In this document: positions 1 through 5,208 of the stretch, one piece after another
Position numbering within the stretch: the stretch's first letter is position 1
Layout of the letters: each line of letters opens with the position of its first letter
Source of the DNA: Akkermansiaceae bacterium
Lineage (GTDB): Bacteria > Verrucomicrobiota > Verrucomicrobiia > Verrucomicrobiales > Akkermansiaceae
Direction of reading: 5' to 3'
NCBI GenBank assembly: GCA_023301645.1
Contig: JALZUH010000127.1
Span: 1 to 5,234 of the forward strand
DNA length: 5,234 bases
Program-made: the position numbers and the translations under genes
The notes under the pieces: model-generated
What the model saw: only the letters and a program-made list of their open reading frames with translations
What the model was told of the DNA's origin: nothing
Databases searched by the model: none

Positions 1-27
1 CCCTCACAGGTAACTAACTCATTTACC

Positions 28-60
28 AAGCGCCGACTCTTGCGAGTCGGCGCTTTTTTT
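28..60 (+). terminator. Rho-independent terminator of an upstream + strand gene
   Basis: A perfect 12-bp inverted repeat (28-39 with 44-55, arms AAGCGCCGACTC / GAGTCGGCGCTT) closes a 4-base TTGC loop and runs into a T tract ending at 60. The T tract lies only on the + strand side, so this stops + strand transcription entering from the left. The gene it serves lies before the window. TAA codons at 11-13 and 15-17 could be its stop, but the reading frame cannot be decided. The gene would be convergent with the PDZ gene. Confidence 0.9.
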
Positions 61-282
61 GGTCAAAAACCCTATTCACTTACTCATCAATGCCTCCACA
101 AGCAGGCAAAACGGCCTCAGTGACACTGAAACACGTAGATGAACCCCGATGACCTACAAGCGCCAAAAAGAGCAACCAGGCCACATTAAACTAGCAGCCT
201 CATAGCTATAAAGCCTGACGCTAGACGACCAGACAGCTATACTCAGCAGTAATCTGGGCCACTAGCTGCAAGCCAACAACCA

Positions 283-888
283 TTACTTACCACCGAAGAG
301 GCTAACACTAGTCTTGAGATCCTTTGTTCTCGCACTCGCAGCATCTCTGGTCTTTGAGCGAGTCACCTCAAGAACAAGCGGCTCTGAACTTGGCCAGTTA
401 TTAATTAACGCCACGAATTCATTACGTGTTTCACTCCCCGATAGCTCGAAGCCACCCATCTTATCAATAACATCCCCTGGTCTTAGCTTGGCGTCACTAG
501 CTGCGGAGTTAGGCGCCACCTTCAAAATCAAAGGCAAGGTCATCACGGTATCGCCTTCTGACATCAGATACCAACCCACCTCAAGACCTGCTACAGCCCC
601 TGTATACTCCTTATTCTTCTTACCATAGAGGTCATTATAGAGAGTCTCATATTGCTTATATTTCTCCTCACTCGCCTCTAGCTTAGCAATAGCGATGAGC
701 TTCTTGATCTTGCCAGGATCCTGATACTCCACGAGCGCGAAGGCGACCTGCTCCTTAGGGGATAACTCCTCACCGCTAAGTAACTGCTTAACAACTGCCT
801 CTGCTGACAACGAGGTCTCTGCTCGCACAGGATCTACGGTGAGAAGGCTTACAGAAAACAAGAAAATGGCGACTATGCGTGATGTCAT
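283..888 (-). CDS. Secreted PDZ-domain protein
   Basis: A 201-residue protein with an N-terminal signal peptide: Arg at 4, a hydrophobic core at about 5-18, and a likely signal peptidase I site after V-R-A at 21-23. Residues 24-95 are charged and helical with no domain I recognise. A PDZ domain covers about 101-178. Its hallmarks are the carboxylate-loop-like GLEVGWYL (101-108) and the core SAASDAKLRPGDVIDKMGG (128-146), matching the usual A-x-x-A-G-L-x-x-GDVI pattern. No protease domain is attached, so this is a stand-alone PDZ protein that probably binds protein C-termini or segments outside the cytoplasm. The ATG at 888 is chosen because it gives a complete signal peptide; no Shine-Dalgarno sequence precedes it. 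The Sel1-like gene ends only 35 bases upstream on the same strand, which suggests one transcript. PDZ fold and export are fairly secure; the biological role is unknown. Confidence 0.85.
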   Translation of the reverse strand: MTSRIVAIFLFSVSLLTVDPVRAETSLSAEAVVKQLLSGEELSPKEQVAFALVEYQDPGKIKKLIAIAKLEASEEKYKQYETLYNDLYGKKNKEYTGAVAGLEVGWYLMSEGDTVMTLPLILKVAPNSAASDAKLRPGDVIDKMGGFELSGSETRNEFVALINNWPSSEPLVLEVTRSKTRDAASARTKDLKTSVSLFGGK

Positions 889-923
889 AAGATATGGTTA
901 ATAGTTCAGATTAATAATGGGAA

Positions 924-2435
924 TTAACGCTTCGCTCTGAATTTATGCTCAGGTGAGATATCACCAATCTTAAGCAGGTATTCATACGCTTCGCGACGGT
1001 ATTTCTCAGACGTGGGGTATCCATCTGCAACAAGCTCCATTGCCAGAGCCTTCTGTTCCCCCGTGATAAATTTCTTTGATCTCTTAATAAGATTTCTGGC
1101 AGGCTTCACGGACTTACTCTTACTGTCTGCTATTTCAAGAAACGACGTCGCCGCCGCTAACCCTTTTACAGGATCATAGAATTTATGATCCTTATCATTG
1201 AGCATATACCAGCCAATCGTATAAATATTACTTGGCGTGTGATCGTGGTGATAAATATAATGAGCAAAGGAACGGGCAACGAGCGCTTCATCCAATGGCT
1301 TTTCATCTGCGCTATGAATACGTATGAGACCAGCTGCCAGCGCATCGTGACAGTTACAATCATAGCTCGTATGCTCATTAAAGTTCAGCTTAGTAAGAAG
1401 CAAATCCTCTGCTTTCTCATGGTTTAGCTTAAGCTGATCAGGCGTATCATTCTTCTCAGAATAAAGGTAGCGAGCGTAGTTTCTTATGGCCGCACTGCTT
1501 TGATCACCACTACGATAGCTAAGTCCAGCAAACTTAATTGACTCCAAGTAACTAGCCTTAGCGACCAGCTTCTCGCCCTTACCCGACTTCACCTTATAGC
1601 CACGATCAAACCAAATAGATAAATAAGACCTTGCTGTGGCATGCTCTAAATTCGCAGCGCGCACCATCATAGGCAGAGCTAAATGCGGCTTTTTGGCATC
1701 ATAATATGCTTTTGCCACAGTCACTAAAGCAAACGGCAAACCTAACTGCGCAGCCTCCTCAATGGCTTGATCACCCTGATCAAGCGTGTCTAGATCGATG
1801 AGATGGTGAAATCGCTCCAAACTCCTATTTTCTAGCATCGAATTAAGATTCACCGCTGCATAAGGATTGTCGAACTTGATCAATGACTGCTTACGATAAG
1901 CGATCGACTTTTCAATATCATACCTCGTATTGTTCTTTTCATCATACTGGTAATAAAAACCTAAAATAGCAATAGCCAGAGCGCTATTGTGCGTTTCTGC
2001 CTCCTTAAGTAGCTTGTGAGCCCCCTCAAGATCCACCTCCGTATCATGACCAAACATCTTTCTCCTTGCCATGCCAGACAACGCCAGTGGATGCCCCTCT
2101 TTGAGCGCCTCCTCCATCATCTGCAAGCCCCGAGCTTTCAGCTTCTCGTCCGCATTTCTAGCGAGGAAATTACCATAAAACGCCTTCGCCAAGAGAGAGC
2201 CACCTTCCACCGCCAATTCGAAGCGCTCGTTAATTAATTCACGATCATGGGCAATGCCGATTCTAACATTATCAGAACAAGACGCCCACTCTGCCAGAGC
2301 ATCCGGATTACCCTTTTCTACCTCCACAAGTAGATGAGCCTTGTTCCAAGGCTTCCCATTCCACGCCCCATCAATAAAAGGGCTTGCTGAAATGGAAGTT
2401 ACAAAAAGTAGAAAGAGAATGATATATTTAAACAT
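924..2435 (-). CDS. Secreted Sel1/TPR-like helical-repeat protein
   Basis: About 503 residues from the ATG at 2435. The frame stays open to a TTG at 2465, but the ATG gives a clean signal peptide (MFKYIILFLLFVTSISAS, likely cleaved near 17-18), so I prefer it. Neither start has a Shine-Dalgarno sequence. The mature protein is built of helix pairs of Sel1/TPR style, with A-x-x-x-L/G-x-x-Y spacing. Units are visible at about 68-93, 98-129, 135-169 (ILGFYYQYDE), 173-201, 221-249 (AKAYYDAKK) and 250-280. The C-terminal third is less regular and holds a C-N-C-H motif at 360-363. A third Cys sits at 53. Such proteins act as interaction scaffolds, and no catalytic motif is seen. It is followed after 35 bases by the PDZ protein, also exported, so the two may work together; that is inference. 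Substrate and pathway are unknown. Confidence 0.8.
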   Translation of the reverse strand: MFKYIILFLLFVTSISASPFIDGAWNGKPWNKAHLLVEVEKGNPDALAEWASCSDNVRIGIAHDRELINERFELAVEGGSLLAKAFYGNFLARNADEKLKARGLQMMEEALKEGHPLALSGMARRKMFGHDTEVDLEGAHKLLKEAETHNSALAIAILGFYYQYDEKNNTRYDIEKSIAYRKQSLIKFDNPYAAVNLNSMLENRSLERFHHLIDLDTLDQGDQAIEEAAQLGLPFALVTVAKAYYDAKKPHLALPMMVRAANLEHATARSYLSIWFDRGYKVKSGKGEKLVAKASYLESIKFAGLSYRSGDQSSAAIRNYARYLYSEKNDTPDQLKLNHEKAEDLLLTKLNFNEHTSYDCNCHDALAAGLIRIHSADEKPLDEALVARSFAHYIYHHDHTPSNIYTIGWYMLNDKDHKFYDPVKGLAAATSFLEIADSKSKSVKPARNLIKRSKKFITGEQKALAMELVADGYPTSEKYRREAYEYLLKIGDISPEHKFRAKR

Positions 2436-2574
2436 GTAATGAATCACTGAGATTATGCAGAGCAAGAGACCATTTATCTGACCCTTCTCGAGATTACAAT
2501 CAAAAAGCCCTACCTAAGCGTGAATCATAGCCACATCGCACCATGTAATCCTTAATAGGCCGTGGCTACTAGAC

Positions 2575-2610
2575 ACAAAAAACGGTGAACACCCTAAGGT
2601 ATTCACCGTT
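2575..2610 (-). terminator. Rho-independent terminator of the rpsM-rpsK-rpsD operon
   Basis: Bases 2581-2593 pair with 2598-2610 around a 4-base loop, giving 13 bp. Position 2590/2601 is a C-A mismatch on the + strand but a U-G wobble in - strand RNA. The run of T (2582 down to 2577 read on the - strand) also follows only in that direction. Both facts orient the terminator to the - strand. It lies 30 bases after the rpsD stop, so the operon ends there and does not continue into rpoA. Confidence 0.88.
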
Positions 2611-2639
2611 TGAAATAAGTTGTCGAAAGACAGCGCTAA

Positions 2640-3251
2640 TTAACGTGAGTAAAGCTCAACAACGAGCTGAACGTTCACCTGGTGGTCGAAGTCGTCGTTC
2701 TCAGGAACGCGAGTTACTTTACCAACCATGTCTGTGCGATCAAGTGTGAGCCAGTCCTTAAGAGGAACTGCCTGTGTAAGATCCATGTAACGAAGACCAA
2801 GCTGCTGTGAGCTAGGTCTGTCCTGCACGCTGATGGTGTCACCAGGCTTCACTTGGAAACTTGCAATGTCTACGCGCTTGCCGTTAACCTGAATGTGACC
2901 GTGGTTCACCATTTGACGAGCTGCCGAACGTGTGTTTCCTAGGCCGAGGCGGTAGCAAACATTGTCGAGACGGAGCTCAAGAAGCTGACAAAGAACCTCA
3001 CCTGTGATACCACGGCGACGTGTTGCTTCTGCGAAGTAGAGGCGGAATTGCTTTTCGAGAACACCGAACTGGAAACGAAGCTTCTGCTTCTCTCCGAGTG
3101 CGATACCGTAGTCAGACTTCTTGCGGCGACCTGCGCGAACTCCGTGCTGCCCGGGAGGGAATGCGCGGCGTTCAAGCGCTTTTGAAGGTCCGAAAAGTGC
3201 TACGCCGAAGCGACGGCTAATCTTGTCTTTGGGGCCAGTATAACGAGCCAT
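2640..3251 (-). CDS. rpsD: 30S ribosomal protein S4
   Basis: A full-length 203-residue S4 (E. coli S4 is 206). It begins MARYTGPK and has the family landmarks PPGQHG (32-37), SDYG (46-49), EKQK (54-57) and YGVLE-like FGVLEKQF (62-69). The S4 RNA-binding fold lies at about 93-142 (LRLDNVCYRLG, then ARQMVNHGHIQVNGKRV), and the protein ends VVELYSR. It binds 16S rRNA early in small-subunit assembly. The N-terminal region has no cysteines (the only ones are at 88 and 99), so it is the zinc-free form. In many bacteria S4 represses its own operon by binding the mRNA leader upstream of rpsM; here that is only a family-based expectation. It is the last gene of the operon, 38 bases after rpsK, with a terminator behind it. 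The ATG is preceded by an A/T-only stretch without Shine-Dalgarno. Confidence 0.98.
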   Translation of the reverse strand: MARYTGPKDKISRRFGVALFGPSKALERRAFPPGQHGVRAGRRKKSDYGIALGEKQKLRFQFGVLEKQFRLYFAEATRRRGITGEVLCQLLELRLDNVCYRLGLGNTRSAARQMVNHGHIQVNGKRVDIASFQVKPGDTISVQDRPSSQQLGLRYMDLTQAVPLKDWLTLDRTDMVGKVTRVPENDDFDHQVNVQLVVELYSR

Positions 3252-3289
3252 AATAAATAATAGTTTAAAAAGTTAAAGTAAGTGGTGAA

Positions 3290-3859
3290 TTACACGCGAC
3301 GAGCCTTCTTAGGACGGCAACCGTTGTGTGGAATAGGAGTAACGTCCTTGATAGCAGTGATGCTAAGACCGAGGCCTTGCACTGCACGAACTGCGGATTC
3401 GCGACCGGAACCAGGTCCCTTAACACGAACTTCAACCTCTTTAAGGCCATGACTCATTGCTTGGCGGCATGCATCTTGTGAGACAACCTGCGCTGCGTAT
3501 GCTGTGCTTTTACGTGAGCCTTTGAAGCCCATTTTACCAGCACTAGACCAACCAATAGCGTTGCCATTAAGGTCAGTCACACTTACGAGAGTATTGTTAA
3601 AGGTAGCTACGATGTGCACGATGCCATTGAGGACATTCTTGCTCTTCTTCGCCTTGTGAATGCGGATTTGCTCTTCTTCGCCACCGGCGATTTCAGCAAA
3701 AATGTCACGCTTCTTCTCAGGAGCTTTAGGAGCTTCTTCAGTAGCAGCTGGTGCTTCTGCAGGAGTCCCTTCAGCAGCTGCAGGTGTTTCCACAGGTGCT
3801 TCAGTTGCTGCAGCCTCAGGTGTCGCAGTGACTTCGTCTTTGATTTCTTCTTCAGACAT
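3290..3859 (-). CDS. rpsK: 30S ribosomal protein S11 with long acidic N-terminal extension
   Basis: 189 residues, about 60 more than the usual ~129. The canonical S11 core starts near 68 (HKAKKSKNVLNG) and includes VHIVATFNNTLVSVTD (81-96), GFKGSRKST (111-119), KGPGSGRES (147-155) and the C-terminal DVTPIPHNGCRP (172-183). The Asn-Gly in PHNG corresponds to the site known to become isoaspartate in E. coli S11. S11 lies in the 30S platform, where it helps shape the mRNA exit region. The extra residues 1-66 are rich in Ala, Pro and Glu and look disordered, ending in a more structured DIFAEIAGGEEEQ (52-64). The extension is in frame with no internal stop, and the next ATG inside the ORF (residue 110) would remove half of the core, so the long start at 3859 stands. 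As I recall, long S11 extensions occur in Verrucomicrobia. The gene lies between rpsM and rpsD. Confidence 0.97.
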   Translation of the reverse strand: MSEEEIKDEVTATPEAAATEAPVETPAAAEGTPAEAPAATEEAPKAPEKKRDIFAEIAGGEEEQIRIHKAKKSKNVLNGIVHIVATFNNTLVSVTDLNGNAIGWSSAGKMGFKGSRKSTAYAAQVVSQDACRQAMSHGLKEVEVRVKGPGSGRESAVRAVQGLGLSITAIKDVTPIPHNGCRPKKARRV

Positions 3860-3889
3860 AATAGTTAAAAATAATTAGGTTTCAGTGGA

Positions 3890-4258
3890 TTACTTAGCAA
3901 CACCCATTGTGCGACGCTTACCCTTGCGAGTGCGTGCGTTAGTGCCGGTGCGTTGACCACGAACGGGGAGACCTACCTTATGGCGAATGCCACGGTAGCA
4001 GTTAATTGCTTGAAGTCGCTTCATAGCGGCTTGTTGTTCACGACGAAGGTCACCTTCAATGATGATTGCTTCTGAGGTGATGACTTGGGCGATCTTAACT
4101 AGCTGTTCTTCTGTAAGCTGACCGGTGCGGATGTCTGCATCCACTCCTGCCTGCTCAAGAATACGCTTAGAGGTCGTTTGACCGATGCCGTAAATATAGG
4201 GAAGAGAAGCAACAATGCGCTTCTCATTCGGTATTTCTGTGCCGAATATACGTGCCAT
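3890..4258 (-). CDS. rpsM: 30S ribosomal protein S13
   Basis: A complete 122-residue S13. It has the N-terminal MARIFGTEIPNEKR, the helix-turn region SLPYIYGIGQTTSKRIL (18-34), the CYRGIRHKVGLPVRGQRT block (87-104) and the basic tail ARTRKGKRRT (108-117). It sits in the 30S head, contacts 16S rRNA and S19, forms intersubunit bridges, and its tail reaches the P-site tRNA. It is the first gene of the operon, 30 bases ahead of rpsK. The ATG at 4258 is fixed by the conserved N-terminus; the preceding bases contain no Shine-Dalgarno sequence. The usual upstream neighbours of the alpha operon (rpmJ, infA, secY) are absent, so transcription must start within the preceding few hundred bases or arrive from further right. 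Confidence 0.98.
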   Translation of the reverse strand: MARIFGTEIPNEKRIVASLPYIYGIGQTTSKRILEQAGVDADIRTGQLTEEQLVKIAQVITSEAIIIEGDLRREQQAAMKRLQAINCYRGIRHKVGLPVRGQRTGTNARTRKGKRRTMGVAK

Positions 4259-4368
4259 AATCTTGATTATTGGTAGTGTTTTTTAGTGTTGGTAACGCGC
4301 TCATAGAGAGGAGAATTCCTACCTATAATAGTCCGTCTGGACGATCCTGCACGCTGCGCGGAATGGCT

Positions 4369-4396
4369 TATGTATCAGAGAATCCCATCCTGACAA
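4369..4396 (-). promoter_or_regulatory. Possible promoter of the rpsM operon
   Basis: On the - strand TTGTCA (4396-4391, five of six matches to TTGACA) is followed after 16 bases by TACATA (4374-4369), only three of six matches to TATAAT. It would give an untranslated leader of about 105 bases before rpsM. A rival -10, TATTAT at 4330-4325, has no acceptable -35. The same CTTGTCAG octamer also occurs at 4449-4442 without a good -10. A promoter is needed somewhere here because rpsM is the first gene, but this exact site is weakly supported. Confidence 0.3.
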
Positions 4397-4430
4397 GCCG
4401 GAACTGGCTTTTTCTCTGCCAGAATGTCTA

Positions 4431-4571
4431 GCTAGCTTGATCTGACAAGTGAGCCTAACTTTACGCTAGCTGATGGCACCCGTCTAGGGTGCTGGGTGAG
4501 GTGGGTGATTTAGTCTCGGGGTATTCAACCCCGAGCTATCAGATGTGCCGCCTTAGGGGTGTCTTTGGCGG
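4431..4571. other. Cluster of inverted repeats upstream of rpsM
   Basis: Four inverted repeats lie in this gene-free stretch (4259-4575). A 7-bp stem pairs 4431-4437 with 4465-4471 around 27 bases. GCACCC/GGGTGC pairs 4476-4481 with 4487-4492 around GTCTA. A perfect 8-bp stem pairs CTCGGGGT (4515-4522) with ACCCCGAG (4528-4535) around five bases. CCGCC/GGCGG pairs 4548-4552 with 4567-4571. None is followed by a T tract on either strand, so they are not ordinary terminators. GC here is about 55% by hand count at 4441-4560. They could be part of a structured leader, a small RNA or a dispersed repeat; I cannot tell which. Confidence 0.4.
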
Positions 4572-4627
4572 AGCTATTATGAATCACGCACAAGACTACT
4601 GTATGCATGTCATTTATCTCCTGTTCT

Positions 4628-4816
4628 TCAAGATCTCACAACAAGCATTTGTCCATCCAACCAAGAGTTGGGATTTACGGTGTAATAAAATGAACCCATC
4701 ATAATAAAGCCTGGGTTAGCTACAGCAAAAGAAATGCTCCTCTTATTATACAAATGATACATAAGAATATAACTACCTTGCCCATGTTTATATTTCTTTT
4801 TAAATAGTGTCATCAT
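4628..4816 (-). CDS. Doubtful small hypothetical ORF (62 codons)
   Basis: A 62-codon frame starting at tandem ATGs, 7 bases after the 3' end of the tRNA-Ala-like sequence. The start is basic (FKKKYKHGQG), followed by an aromatic and hydrophobic middle (FAVANPGFIMMGSFYYTV) and no recognised domain. There is no Shine-Dalgarno sequence, and an in-frame TGA about 14 codons upstream closes the frame. It may be a remnant of a longer gene or simply chance in AT-rich DNA. It is listed because its residue mix is less random-looking than that of the other short frames nearby. Confidence that it is translated is low. Confidence 0.2.
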   Translation of the reverse strand: MMTLFKKKYKHGQGSYILMYHLYNKRSISFAVANPGFIMMGSFYYTVNPNSWLDGQMLVVRS

Positions 4817-4823
4817 TTTATTG

Positions 4824-4898
4824 TGGAACTCGTGGGTATCGAACCCACCTCAAGAAAGGTGCAAACCTTCTTCGCCTTGCCTTGGTTCATGCAGCCCC
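4824..4898 (-). tRNA. tRNA-Ala(UGC)-like gene with a degenerate D arm, possibly a pseudogene
   Basis: Read on the - strand from 4898, it folds as a 75-base tRNA in three of four arms. The acceptor GGGGCTG pairs with GAGTTCC in six of seven positions and includes a G3-U70 wobble, the alanine identity element. The anticodon stem GAAGG/CTTTC closes loop TTTGCAC, giving anticodon TGC with U33 and A37. The variable loop is 5 bases. The T arm GTGGG-TTCGATA-CCCAC is perfect, and the discriminator is A. The D region keeps the length and the GG pair, but its stem (TGAA against AGGC) does not pair, and U8 and A14 are lost. CCA is not encoded. It lies just behind a terminator for upstream transcription and has no clear promoter. 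It may be a decayed tRNA, an insertion remnant, or an unusual tRNA-like RNA. Confidence 0.5.
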
Positions 4899-4910
4899 AA
4901 ATTTTATTCA

Positions 4911-4937
4911 TAAAAAAAGCTCCTTTTTAAGGAGCTC
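4911..4937 (-). terminator. Rho-independent terminator
   Basis: AGCTCCTT (4918-4925) pairs with AAGGAGCT (4929-4936) around a very short loop. Read on the - strand it is followed by seven T (4918-4912). It ends transcription coming from the tRNA cluster and the small unit at 4964-5115, and it separates them from the tRNA-Ala-like sequence 13 bases further on. Confidence 0.85.
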
Positions 4938-4963
4938 AACTGTTATTCGTATGTTTCAATTAT

Positions 4964-5041
4964 TTACACACCAGTTTTGCTCCAAGAGATAATATCTCTC
5001 CCAGTCTTAACTATTGTCGCTATGTTCATAATTGATTTCAT
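4964..5041 (-). CDS. Possible 25-residue small peptide
   Basis: An ATG at 5041 opens a 25-codon frame ending in TAA. The product begins MKSIMNIATIVK, and a second ATG at codon 5 offers a 21-residue alternative. There is no Shine-Dalgarno sequence, but the upstream region is A/T-rich, as is common in Bacteroidetes. The frame sits between two promoter-like motifs and a terminator, so a transcript of roughly 150 bases would contain little else. It might equally be a small RNA: a GAGATA/TATCTC inverted repeat lies inside the frame near 4987-5000. No family is recognised. Confidence 0.22.
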   Translation of the reverse strand: MKSIMNIATIVKTGRDIISWSKTGV

Positions 5042-5072
5042 TGAAAATCTAAATTCTTTTAATTACTAAAGT

Positions 5073-5115
5073 GCAAATATACAACAAATATATTAAACTA
5101 CAAAAATATAACAAA
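5073..5115 (-). promoter_or_regulatory. Two overlapping Bacteroidetes-type promoter motifs
   Basis: Read on the - strand, TTTG (5104-5101) is followed after 19 bases by TATATTTGC (5081-5073). A second set, TTTG (5115-5112), is followed after 19 bases by TATATTTG (5092-5085). Both match the -33 TTTG / -7 TAnnTTTG pattern of the Bacteroidetes primary sigma factor, including approximate spacing, and are offset by 11 bases. The region is extremely AT-rich, so chance matches are possible. They would drive the short unit ending at the 4911-4937 terminator. Confidence 0.4.
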
Positions 5116-5131
5116 AAAATTAATAAAAAAG

Positions 5132-5203
5132 TTTTCCCGAAGGGATTCGAACCCCTATTCCCTGGTTCGTAGCCAAGTGTTCTATCCATTAAACTACAGG
5201 AAA
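5132..5203 (-). tRNA. tRNA-Arg(ACG)
   Basis: A complete 72-base cloverleaf on the - strand. The acceptor TTTCCTG pairs with CGGGAAA (one wobble). The D stem GTTT/GAAC carries loop AATGGATA with the conserved GG. The anticodon stem CTTGG/CCAGG closes loop CTACGAA, giving anticodon ACG (read as inosine at position 34). The variable loop is 4 bases, the T loop is TTCGAAT and the discriminator is A. The anticodon arm strongly resembles E. coli tRNA-Arg(ACG). CCA is not encoded, so it must be added by CCA transferase. The U1-A72 pair and AT-rich acceptor are less usual. It follows the next tRNA by 5 bases, so both are probably cut from one transcript. Confidence 0.95.
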
Positions 5204-5208
5204 ATTTG

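Noticed and set aside
314..628. + strand frame of 104 codons inside the PDZ gene
   Set aside because: It is fully antisense to a gene with a clear signal peptide and PDZ domain.
2436..2465. TTG start giving the Sel1-like protein ten extra N-terminal residues
   Set aside because: The extension adds MLCIISVIHY in front of a well-formed signal peptide that begins at the ATG at 2435, and no ribosome binding site supports the TTG.
3614..3878. Two long + strand frames opposite the start of rpsK
   Set aside because: They are antisense shadows of the low-complexity Ala/Pro/Glu coding region of S11, with Ser/Phe-rich or Ala/Ser-rich products and no homology I recognise.
4395..4413. + strand terminator-like hairpin AAGCC/GGCTT followed by T
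   Set aside because: The stem is only 5-6 bp, the T run is short and interrupted, and there is no + strand gene before it to terminate.
4454..4460. GCCTAAC, resembling an integron attC core site
   Set aside because: No partner GTTRRRY core occurs at the expected distance on either side, and no integrase or cassette gene is present.
4489..4704. + strand frame of 71 codons spanning the composition break
   Set aside because: It runs through strong hairpins, has no ribosome binding site and no recognisable protein features.
4824..4898. tmRNA, because the 5' end GGGGCTG and the alanine-type acceptor resemble it
   Set aside because: The element is only 75 bases, has a normal anticodon arm, and lacks the tmRNA 5' conserved region, tag reading frame and pseudoknots.
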